Shown one piece after another: positions 24,951 to 32,528 of a DNA stretch of 35,785 nucleotides. The number at the start of each line of letters is the position of its first letter. Within the stretch, counting starts at the first letter, position 1. The notes beneath the pieces are model-generated. The model did no database searches. It had not been told where the DNA came from and worked only from the letters and a program-made list of their open reading frames with translations. The stretch comes from Flavobacteriales bacterium (GTDB lineage: Bacteria; Bacteroidota; Bacteroidia; Flavobacteriales_D; Sanyastnellaceae), in assembly GCA_015665315.1 (NCBI GenBank), contig JADFAK010000073.1, positions 1 through 35,785 on the forward strand, in the 5' to 3' direction. The translations under genes and the position numbers were made by a program.

Positions 24951-24958
24951 CAAAAGTA
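24951..24958 (-). promoter_or_regulatory. -7 promoter box TACTTTTG immediately before SDR start
   Basis: Exact TAnnTTTG match on the minus strand, with only 5 bases between it and the GTG at 24945. The expected transcript start coincides with the start codon. Confidence 0.55.
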
Positions 24959-25024
24959 CGTAAACACCTCGGTTATCATTTATCAAATCACTATCTTTCC
25001 AAAGCGTGGATACGTGGCTATGTA

Positions 25025-25052
25025 TTAAGACTGCGTTAACCATTTCTTAACA
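25025..25052 (+). promoter_or_regulatory. PhoB-type operator: three direct repeats TTAAnn in 11-bp phase
   Basis: TTAAGA (25025-25030), TTAACC (25036-25041) and TTAACA (25047-25052) repeat with exactly 11 bases between starts, on the same face of the helix. This is the spacing of OmpR/PhoB-family binding sites, and TTAACA-like units are used by PhoP/PhoB proteins of several phyla. The array ends 9 bases before the -7 box of phoB. Confidence 0.6.
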
Positions 25053-25061
25053 AACTCGTGC

Positions 25062-25069
25062 TAAATTTG
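25062..25069 (+). promoter_or_regulatory. -7 promoter box TAAATTTG of phoB-phoR
   Basis: Exact TAnnTTTG match followed by C, 17 bases before the ATG at 25087. The place of the -33 element is taken by the direct repeats, as in activator-dependent promoters. Confidence 0.65.
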
Positions 25070-25086
25070 CGACGTTGGAATAAGCT

Positions 25087-25770
25087 ATGACGATGGGTGG
25101 AAATAAAATACTTCTAGTTGATGACGAACAAGACATTCTTGACCTCGTAAGTTATAACTTGAAGAAAGAAGGATTTGAGGTTTATACAGCTTTGAATGGA
25201 CGAACCGCAATAGAAGTAGCAGAAAAAGCGTTGCCCGACTTGATTATTCTTGACGTTATGATGCCTGAAATGGATGGTATGGAAACGTGTGCCCAACTTC
25301 GTGAACATCCCAATCTTTCAAAAACACTGATCGCTTTTCTGACAGCGCGTGGAGAAGACTATAGCCAAATAGCAGGGTTTGATGCGGGTGCCGACGACTA
25401 CATTACGAAACCCATAAAACCACGTGTTTTAATAAGCCGTGTCAAAGCTCTACTCAGGAGATTGGAATCTGACAAACTCGATGCTAAGACCGCTTCTTTG
25501 CACGGCATCTCGATCGATAAAGATCGCTACGTGGTCTTAAAGGATGGCGAAGAACTGAATTTGCCTAAGAAAGAATTTGAACTCCTTGCCCTCTTACTTT
25601 CTCAACCGGGTCGGGTATATACACGGGAAGTTATTCTCTCAAGTGTTTGGGGAAATGACGTGGTCGTGGGCGACAGAACAATTGATGTGCATATTCGAAA
25701 ACTACGAGAGAAGTTGGGCGACGAATATTTCAAAACCGTTAAAGGAGTAGGATATAAATTCGAAACTTGA
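25087..25770 (+). CDS. PhoB-like OmpR-family response regulator
   Basis: 227 residues. Receiver domain: LLVDDEQDILDLVSYNLKKEGF, phospho-acceptor Asp in IILDVMMPEMDG, FLTARGED, ADDYITKPI. The C-terminal winged helix has FELLALLLSQPGRVYTREVILSSVWGN and VVGDRTIDVHIRKLREKLG, ending VKGVGYKFE. The linker and LDVMMPxMDG pattern are those of PhoB. The neighbouring kinase is PhoR-like and overlaps by one base, so the pair probably senses phosphate limitation or envelope state; phosphate is an inference because no pst genes are in the window. Its own promoter carries PhoB-like repeats, so autoregulation is likely. Confidence 0.9.
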   Translation: MTMGGNKILLVDDEQDILDLVSYNLKKEGFEVYTALNGRTAIEVAEKALPDLIILDVMMPEMDGMETCAQLREHPNLSKTLIAFLTARGEDYSQIAGFDAGADDYITKPIKPRVLISRVKALLRRLESDKLDAKTASLHGISIDKDRYVVLKDGEELNLPKKEFELLALLLSQPGRVYTREVILSSVWGNDVVVGDRTIDVHIRKLREKLGDEYFKTVKGVGYKFET

Positions 25771-26816
25771 TGGCCTCCAATTCTCCGCGTCAAGTAGCGC
25801 TCAATATCTCCTTAGTCATTTCTGTGGCCGTTGGTATCATTACCGCCACTCTGGAATATCTCTTTCACGGTAAGTTCTCTTTTGCCGCAGCTTTTGCCGC
25901 ATTGAGCACTTTTTTATTGTGCTACTTTTTGATCAGTTGGTCGGTTGAAAAATTCATCTACGAAAAAGTAAAGATCATTTATAAAGTGATCCACAGCATG
26001 AAGAACTCCAAGGAGAGTCGACCACGTGTTGCGATGAACGAAGACGTACTCGAGGAAGTCAAGTCGGATGTTCTTCACTGGGCTAATGATAAGGTTGAAG
26101 AGATTAAAGTTTTAAGGAAACAAGATCACTATCGTAGGGAGTTTGTGGGCAACGTATCTCATGAATTAAAGACACCTACATTTAACATTCAAGGCTATTT
26201 GCTCACCTTACTTGAAGGTGGACTCGAAGATCCAGAGCACAACCGGTTGTTCGTTGAACGAGCCGCCAAAAGTGCTGATCGCATGGTCGCCTTGCTGGAA
26301 GACTTGGACGCTATTTATAGAATTGAAGCTGGAGAACTGGCCTTGAATAAATCACGATTTGATATTGTAAGTCTGTGTAAAGAAGTTCTTGATTCCTTAG
26401 AGCATTGGGCGAAGAACAGAAAAATCAAACTATCATTAAGCAAAGCACAGGACAGACCCATATACGTGAATGCCGATAGGAATCGGATCGAGCAAGTTTT
26501 GATCAATCTGGTTTTGAATTCCATCAATTACGGAAACGATAACGGCCACACAAAAATCCGCTTCTTTGACATGGAAGAGAACATTCTAGTAGAAATTGCC
26601 GATGACGGAATTGGTATTGCTGAGGAGCATTTACCCCGTGTTTTTGAGCGTTTTTACCGTGTGGATAAAAGCAGATCAAGGCATCAGGGTGGATCTGGAC
26701 TTGGATTGGCTATTGTCAAGCATTTAATTGAAGCGCATGATCAGACCATCAATGTCCGAAGTACAGAAGGCGAAGGATCAACCTTTTCCTTTACTTTGGA
26801 AAAGTCCCGTTCCTAA
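25770..26816 (+). CDS. PhoR-like membrane sensor histidine kinase
   Basis: 348 residues from the ATG at 25770, which shares one base with the phoB stop; a TTG one codon earlier is also in frame. Two N-terminal membrane helices (about 9-30 and 36-55) with almost no periplasmic loop precede a short linker, without an obvious PAS domain. Kinase core: GNVSHELKTPTFNIQGYLLTL (His), LINLVLNSINYG, IADDGIGIAEEHLPRVFERF and GGSGLGLAIVKHLI. The short input region is usual for Bacteroidota PhoR. Its last 39 bases overlap the convergent MBL gene. Confidence 0.9.
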   Translation: MASNSPRQVALNISLVISVAVGIITATLEYLFHGKFSFAAAFAALSTFLLCYFLISWSVEKFIYEKVKIIYKVIHSMKNSKESRPRVAMNEDVLEEVKSDVLHWANDKVEEIKVLRKQDHYRREFVGNVSHELKTPTFNIQGYLLTLLEGGLEDPEHNRLFVERAAKSADRMVALLEDLDAIYRIEAGELALNKSRFDIVSLCKEVLDSLEHWAKNRKIKLSLSKAQDRPIYVNADRNRIEQVLINLVLNSINYGNDNGHTKIRFFDMEENILVEIADDGIGIAEEHLPRVFERFYRVDKSRSRHQGGSGLGLAIVKHLIEAHDQTINVRSTEGEGSTFSFTLEKSRS

Positions 26817-27455
26817 ACCGTTTACAAGGGGATTGGACTTCATTTCCAAACCAATTTTGGTAGCAGGTCCGTGCCCCGGATAAACCATGAAATCCTCCGG
26901 CAAGGTGTAAATCTTTTTTTCTATTGACTCGCACAATTGTGCTTCATTACCGCCAGGTAAATCTGTACGCCCAACGCTTCCTCGGAAGAGAACATCTCCA
27001 CCAATTACAAATCGTTCAATATCATGCACAAGGACGATATGATCAGGAGAATGACCTGGAGAGCTCACTACGCGAAGTGTAGAATTCCCGAATTCTATTG
27101 TGTCCCCTTCGGCAATAAACTCATCGGCATTGGGTGAGGGGTCGTACGATATTTGGTACATTTTGGCTACTTGCACACCGCTTTCCAATGTGCGCTGTTC
27201 ACCTTTTGGATAAACCAATGGGCATTTGAATTTAGACACCGAAAATGCATTTCCCATCACATGGTCGATGTGACAGTGTGTATTGACGATCTTAACAATT
27301 CGAATATTCTTGTCGGTAACAAACTTTACAAATTCACTCTCCTCATTTGTCGAATTCATTCCTGGGTCTATCAGGACTGCCTCTCCTGTTTCATCTTGAA
27401 GTAGATAGGTGTTCTCTTGGAACTCGTTGAAGGTAAAAATCTCTATTGAAATCAT
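26778..27455 (-). CDS. MBL-fold hydrolase (glyoxalase II/YcbL-like)
   Basis: 225 residues from ATG 27455; an in-frame start 12 codons upstream would place an odd hydrophobic stretch in front of the conserved FTFNEFQENTYLL. Metallo-beta-lactamase motifs: THCHIDHVMGN (HxHxDH), SSPGHSPDHI (third His), VIGGDVLF (bridging Asp) and VYPGHGPAT (last His). The length and motifs match the YcbL/hydroxyacylglutathione hydrolase-like group, cytoplasmic thioester hydrolases. The C-terminal 13 residues are encoded in the overlap with phoR and go beyond the usual end of the family. Confidence 0.9.
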   Translation of the reverse strand: MISIEIFTFNEFQENTYLLQDETGEAVLIDPGMNSTNEESEFVKFVTDKNIRIVKIVNTHCHIDHVMGNAFSVSKFKCPLVYPKGEQRTLESGVQVAKMYQISYDPSPNADEFIAEGDTIEFGNSTLRVVSSPGHSPDHIVLVHDIERFVIGGDVLFRGSVGRTDLPGGNEAQLCESIEKKIYTLPEDFMVYPGHGPATKIGLEMKSNPLVNGLGTGLFQSKGKG

Positions 27456-27562
27456 AGATGCAAATAACTTCAAAAAAAAGAACTGCAACAATTGAAAAAT
27501 AAAAGGCGCAAAAAAGAGTGACTTTACCGATGATCACTGAAATAATACAGCCCTAAAAGAGT

Positions 27563-27570
27563 TATATTTA
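27563..27570 (+). promoter_or_regulatory. -7-like box TATATTTA before the large TolB-like gene
   Basis: TAnnTTT with A instead of the last G, 28 bases before the GTG at 27599. It is the best promoter candidate in the 143-base divergent gap. Confidence 0.3.
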
Positions 27571-27598
27571 CGGTCTATCCGAAATCTGAAAAGGACGA

Positions 27599-30500
27599 GT
27601 GAATTCTATTCTTTCCAAAATATTGTTGCTTTTTACCTTAGTCTGCTCTTTCGCGGCCAATAGTCAGTTTTACACTGGCTCCAATCAGGAGTTTGGTAAA
27701 AACAGAATACAGTATCGTGATTTCAATTGGCTGTATTATCCCGACGAGAAATTTGAAGTCTACTTTTATCAGGGCGGTAAAGACTTGGCGGAATACACAT
27801 TGAAATCGGCCAAGGTCCAGCTACCGGAAGTTGAGAAACAATTGGATTTCCCATTGGAGGAAGTTATCCAAATAGTTGTTTACAACAAGCAAAGTGAGTT
27901 TAGACAGAGTAATGTGGGAATCACGGGCGACGCCCAATACAACATTGGCGGGGAAACTCGGATTATAGGCTCGAAGATGTTTGTCTATTATGACGGAGAT
28001 CATGAAGAACTTGACAAACAGATCCGACAAGGATTAACCCGCGTGCTTTTTGCGCAAATGATGTTTGGAGGAGATTGGAAAAATGTGATTAAAAATTCAA
28101 CGCTCCTCACCATACCAACTTGGTATCAAGAAGGTCTCATTTCATTTGTAGGCGACCCATGGACAATTGAAGCTGAGTCGAGAATTAAATCGGGATTCGA
28201 CACCAAACAATTTGACCATTTCAATCGGTTAGAAGGCCTTGAAGCACAATATGCTGGTCACGCTATGTGGAAATATATTGCCGATGTGTATGGAGAGAAC
28301 GTTATTCCGAACATCCTTTATATGACCCGTGTGAGTAGGAATATAGAAAGCGGATTTCAGTTTGTTCTGGGAGTCTCGCTGGACACCATTACCGAAGACA
28401 TTCGAGATTATTACCAAAACTATTTCAGAAGAGTTGAGCAAAGTGGATCCTATCCCAAATTTGAAATGCTCGAAGGCCGAAGCAAGGTAGTTTCGCAAGT
28501 GGGCTCCACGAATCCTGAAATGGACTTAAGTTCGTTGGATAAAAAGCAGGCCAAACAATTGAAAAAGTTGTCCAAACTACTGGGCGAACTACCTGTTAAA
28601 CACCGGAAAAAATACGTTTACAGCCAATTCAAACTTAGCCCAGATGGATCCCAAGTCGCGTTTGTAACCAACGAACTTGGTCAGTACAAGGTTTGGATCT
28701 ATTCCATGGAGAGTGGTAAACTAAAAAAAGTATTCAAACGCGAACACAAACTTGACCGAATTATCGATGATTCATTCCCGATATTGGCCTGGCATCCGAG
28801 CAGTCAATTGCTGACGTTTACTTTTGAGAAGAAGGGTAGGGCATATCTTGCCAACTACAATCTAGAAGACAAAAAAGTATCTGAAAAAGAGCTCTTCAGA
28901 ATAGAAAAGGTTATAGACATGAGCTATTCCGATGATGGCAGGAAGATGGTCTTTTGCGGCGTTAATCAAGGACAGTCTGACCTATACCTGTATCAAGTGA
29001 TTGGCAACAATCAACAGCAATTAACCAATGACATCTACGACGACTTAGATCCTGAATTTGTACATAATTCAAATGCCATCATCTTTGCATCTAACCGTTT
29101 GGATGACACTTTGCGATTGGAGGTTCCTAATGAACCCATGACGCATGAGCGTGATATATTCATCTTAACTCTAGGCAACAACTTTTTACTAGAGCAAGTA
29201 ACCAATACGCCAGGTGTGGATGAATTGGAGCCTAGTCCGTATGCCGACGATAAGTATACATTTTTGAGTGATGTCGGAGGAACTTACAATCGGCAAGTCG
29301 CCAATATTGATAGCACTATTTCAAGAATTGACACGGTCGTTCATTACAGATATTTCACTGTATCCAATGCTATTAGTTCATTTCCAATAAGTCCATGGGA
29401 ATATGATTTCAATGAAAAGAATGGGAATTATAGTCTGCTTTTTTACAAGGATGGGCATTATCAATTCTATCAAGGAAACAGTAGCGAAGACGAATTTGTC
29501 CATCAACTAGGAGAAAGCGCAGGAACCAATTCAAGCGGTAATTCGTCCCTCGAAATACTCATTTTAGAGGAGCAGAAGAAAGAGGGCGAAGTAGACATTG
29601 ATAACTACATTTTCAGCACTGAATCGACCGATTACGAATTCGAAAAAGAGACGATAAATCTGGGTGAAGGGAGTGTGTCCATTGGATCAGAAGCTAGCGA
29701 CAGCGCGAGTGTATTCGTTCTACCAAAATCAAGCAATTACCGACTCAATTTTGCTACCGATTATGTGCTTTCGCAAGTAACCAACACATTTGCCAACGAG
29801 TTTTACCAAACGTATACTGGTCCCAATGCGGCTATGCCTGGTATTAGCGGTATGCTAAAACTGGGGATAAGTGATTTGTTCGAAGATTACAAAATTGTTG
29901 GGGGTGTTCGATTAGCTGGAAATCTTGAGAATACAGACTATGGCTTAAGCTTTGAGAACCTCAAGAATAGACTTGACAGAAGGATCAGTTTTACGAGGAA
30001 TGGTGACAGGCAGATAAACCAATTTTCTATTGAACAAATTAACGCAAATCAAATTCAATATCAGCTGAAATATCCGCTTACAGAATTATTGGCAGTTAGA
30101 GGAACTTTCGTCTATCGAAACGAGAGAATTGTAGCTTTATCAACTGACCCCTTGAATCTCACCAAAGAGAATCGCTATGTCAACAATGTAGGAGCTCGTC
30201 TTGAATTGATATTTGACAATACTATTTCCAAAGGATTGAATCTGTACAATGGCACTCGTTACAAAGTTTGGGCAGAATACTATCAGGAGCCTACGGTTAA
30301 AAAATCGGATTTCAAAGTTGTTGGCCTAGACATTCGCCATTACATGCGGATACACAGAGATTTGATTGCTGCTTTTAGAGTGGCTGGAAGCACTTCATTT
30401 GGTAGTAGAAAATTGGTTTATTACCTCGGAGGGGTCGACAATTGGATGTTTCCAAAGACAAATGAAGAAACTCAAATTTCGGACCAACAGAATTACTATT

Positions 30501-30913
30501 ATCAAACTGTTGCAACTCCTATGCGGGGATTCTTCGTCAACAGTAGAAATGGAAATTCGTTCATGGTTGCCAACGCCGAATTGAGATGGCCTGTCTTTAA
30601 GTACTTCATGAAAAACCCTATTAAATCTGACTTTTTACAAAACTTCCAACTTCTGGCGTTTGGTGATGTAGGCTCAGCATGGACGGGTGCTCATCCCTAT
30701 TCATCTGAAAACGAGTTCAACAATCAGGAAGTCATTTCCGGACCTATAACCGTTACAGTAGAGAACAATCGTGAGCCAATTATATATGGCTATGGCCTAG
30801 GTATTCGTTCCAGATTGTTGGGCTACTTTGTTCGACTCGACTATTCTTTTGGAGTTGATGACGGAATTGTTTTGCCACGTGTCTTGCATCTATCTTTGAG
30901 CATGGACTTTTAG
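27599..30913 (+). CDS. Large envelope protein: gluzincin-like, TolB-like propeller and C-terminal barrel
   Basis: 1104 residues from a GTG that begins a signal peptide (MNSILSKILLLFTLVCSFAANSQ). Residues about 25-280 resemble the gluzincin (peptidase MA) fold: the helix with TWYQEGLISFV fits its second-Glu helix, but the HExxH helix appears as GLTRVLFAQMM, so zinc is probably not bound. Residues about 330-600 hold TolB/PD40 propeller strands (FKLSPDGSQVAFVTNE, WHPSSQLLTFTFE, IFASNRLDD). The last 350 residues alternate beta strands and end with VLHLSLSMDF, a terminal Phe typical of outer-membrane barrels. It is probably an outer-membrane protein with a periplasmic or surface propeller. Function unknown; often named TolB-like in related genomes. 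Confidence 0.8.
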   Translation: MNSILSKILLLFTLVCSFAANSQFYTGSNQEFGKNRIQYRDFNWLYYPDEKFEVYFYQGGKDLAEYTLKSAKVQLPEVEKQLDFPLEEVIQIVVYNKQSEFRQSNVGITGDAQYNIGGETRIIGSKMFVYYDGDHEELDKQIRQGLTRVLFAQMMFGGDWKNVIKNSTLLTIPTWYQEGLISFVGDPWTIEAESRIKSGFDTKQFDHFNRLEGLEAQYAGHAMWKYIADVYGENVIPNILYMTRVSRNIESGFQFVLGVSLDTITEDIRDYYQNYFRRVEQSGSYPKFEMLEGRSKVVSQVGSTNPEMDLSSLDKKQAKQLKKLSKLLGELPVKHRKKYVYSQFKLSPDGSQVAFVTNELGQYKVWIYSMESGKLKKVFKREHKLDRIIDDSFPILAWHPSSQLLTFTFEKKGRAYLANYNLEDKKVSEKELFRIEKVIDMSYSDDGRKMVFCGVNQGQSDLYLYQVIGNNQQQLTNDIYDDLDPEFVHNSNAIIFASNRLDDTLRLEVPNEPMTHERDIFILTLGNNFLLEQVTNTPGVDELEPSPYADDKYTFLSDVGGTYNRQVANIDSTISRIDTVVHYRYFTVSNAISSFPISPWEYDFNEKNGNYSLLFYKDGHYQFYQGNSSEDEFVHQLGESAGTNSSGNSSLEILILEEQKKEGEVDIDNYIFSTESTDYEFEKETINLGEGSVSIGSEASDSASVFVLPKSSNYRLNFATDYVLSQVTNTFANEFYQTYTGPNAAMPGISGMLKLGISDLFEDYKIVGGVRLAGNLENTDYGLSFENLKNRLDRRISFTRNGDRQINQFSIEQINANQIQYQLKYPLTELLAVRGTFVYRNERIVALSTDPLNLTKENRYVNNVGARLELIFDNTISKGLNLYNGTRYKVWAEYYQEPTVKKSDFKVVGLDIRHYMRIHRDLIAAFRVAGSTSFGSRKLVYYLGGVDNWMFPKTNEETQISDQQNYYYQTVATPMRGFFVNSRNGNSFMVANAELRWPVFKYFMKNPIKSDFLQNFQLLAFGDVGSAWTGAHPYSSENEFNNQEVISGPITVTVENNREPIIYGYGLGIRSRLLGYFVRLDYSFGVDDGIVLPRVLHLSLSMDF

Positions 30914-30952
30914 CATTTTTAGTTACTCTTGTACTCCAAGACAGATCTAATC

Positions 30953-31345
30953 ATGGAAATAAATACGCTTTTAATACTTGTAGGTATCGGTATCTGTGCG
31001 GGAATCTTAAGTGGTTTCGTGGGAGTAGGTGGCGGTATGATAATAGTTCCAGCTCTGATCTATTTTTTGGGCTTCTCGCAATTCCAGGCACAAGGAACCA
31101 GTTTGGCCATTATGATTCCTCCAATCGGTATTTTGGCCGTTATGAACTACTACAAGGCGGGAAATGTAAACATCAATTTTGCTCTGGTCATCGCCATCAC
31201 ATTTATTGTGGGTGGTTTTATTGGATCAAAATTGGCTCTTCGACTACCCGAGAATAAGGTGAAGTTAATTTTTGGCATATTGATGCTGTACGCCTCAGTG
31301 CGCATGATATGGAAAGCATGGGGAAATCTAGCAAGCGATGTCTAA
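30953..31345 (+). CDS. Half-size TauE/SafE-type membrane permease
   Basis: 130 residues from ATG 30953, the first that starts directly at the membrane part; an upstream in-frame ATG adds eight polar residues. Four hydrophobic helices: LLILVGIGICAGILSGFVGVGGG, MIIVPALIYFLGF, LAIMIPPIGILAVMNYY, and FALVIAITFIVGGFIG to ILMLYASVRMIW. The signature GFVGVGGGMIIVPAL matches the first repeat of TauE/SafE exporters. The family normally has two such repeats (about 250 residues), so this one likely dimerises. The substrate, sulfite or organosulfonate in the family, is not determined. It overlaps the next gene by 8 bases. Confidence 0.85.
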   Translation: MEINTLLILVGIGICAGILSGFVGVGGGMIIVPALIYFLGFSQFQAQGTSLAIMIPPIGILAVMNYYKAGNVNINFALVIAITFIVGGFIGSKLALRLPENKVKLIFGILMLYASVRMIWKAWGNLASDV

Positions 31346-32528
31346 TCTTCGAGAAATAATCAAGCAATTGGCGGCTCAGCATTTGCCGGAGGCTATACAA
31401 ACCCGACGAAAAATCCATGCGAATCCAGAATTGTCGTTCAAGGAGCGTGCAACTAAAGACTTGATCTGTGCAGAGCTGACGAACATCGGGCTAACAGAGT
31501 TCAGGATAATGGGCGGCACTGGCGTGGTCGTTGATATAAAAGGTAAAAATGAGTCGTCCCGTTTCTTTGCCTTGCGCGCAGATATTGATGCCTTACCCAT
31601 TCAAGAGGCTACGGAAGCGGAATACAGCTCCATGAATCCAGGAGTTATGCATGCTTGCGGCCACGATGTTCACACCACTTGTCTGCTTGGAGCGGCAAAA
31701 ATCCTTTTCGAAACTCGTGAAAAGTGGCAAGGAACAATCCGTTGTATTTTTCAGCCCGGTGAAGAATTATTGCCAGGAGGTGCGTCGATTTTGATCAAAG
31801 AAGGAGTTCTAGACGCACCACAACCTTTATCGATAATTGGACAGCATGTGTTTCCCGAGCTTCAGGCTGGAAAAGTGGGCTTCCGTTCGGGAGAATATAT
31901 GGCTTCGGCTGACGAAATTTACTTAACTGTAAAAGGCAAAGGAGGCCATGGGGCTATGCCACACAAGAATATAGATCCGATATTAATTGCATCTCATATT
32001 ATCATTGCCTTGCAGCAAATTTCTAGTCGGAATGCGAATCCAGAAACCCCAACGGTTCTTAGTATTGGAAAGATTGAGGGTTTAGGTGCGACGAACGTCA
32101 TTCCATCTACTGTTGAGCTAGAAGGAACATTTAGGACTTTTGACGAGACTTGGAGAAAACAGGCTCATCAGCTTATTCAGAGCACAGCCGAGGGCATTGC
32201 TCAATCTATGGGCGGAAGCTGCGATGTAGATATTCGCATGGGGTATCCTGTGTTAAAAAACGATGAAATACTCACTCCGAAATCAAAGGCTTTGGCCCTT
32301 GCTTACTTAGGGCAAGAAAATGTCATTGATTTGGAACGACGTATGACGGCGGAAGATTTCGCCTACTACACGCACCATGTTCCAGGCACTTTTTACAGGC
32401 TAGGCACAGCTTCTTCGGATGGTAGCAACTCGTATCCAGTGCATCATCCGCAATTCAACATCGACGAAAGGGCAATTGAAACCGGAATGGGATTAATGGC
32501 TTGGTTAGCGATAGGTCAACTTGATTAA
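31338..32528 (+). CDS. M20-family N-acyl-amino-acid amidohydrolase
   Basis: 396 residues, no signal peptide. M20D signatures: RRKIHANPELSFKE, LRADIDALPI, MHACGHDVHTTCLLGAA (metal Cys and His), FQPGEELLPGG (catalytic Glu), GKGGHGAMPH in the lid domain, GTFRTF, and MTAEDFAYYTHHVPGTFYRLG. These place it with hippurate/IAA-amino-acid hydrolase type enzymes that release an acyl group from amino acids or act on peptide-like amides. The start is within the last 8 bases of the TauE gene, so the two are translationally coupled. Its stop overlaps that of the convergent recQ by 4 bases. Confidence 0.92.
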   Translation: MSNLREIIKQLAAQHLPEAIQTRRKIHANPELSFKERATKDLICAELTNIGLTEFRIMGGTGVVVDIKGKNESSRFFALRADIDALPIQEATEAEYSSMNPGVMHACGHDVHTTCLLGAAKILFETREKWQGTIRCIFQPGEELLPGGASILIKEGVLDAPQPLSIIGQHVFPELQAGKVGFRSGEYMASADEIYLTVKGKGGHGAMPHKNIDPILIASHIIIALQQISSRNANPETPTVLSIGKIEGLGATNVIPSTVELEGTFRTFDETWRKQAHQLIQSTAEGIAQSMGGSCDVDIRMGYPVLKNDEILTPKSKALALAYLGQENVIDLERRMTAEDFAYYTHHVPGTFYRLGTASSDGSNSYPVHHPQFNIDERAIETGMGLMAWLAIGQLD

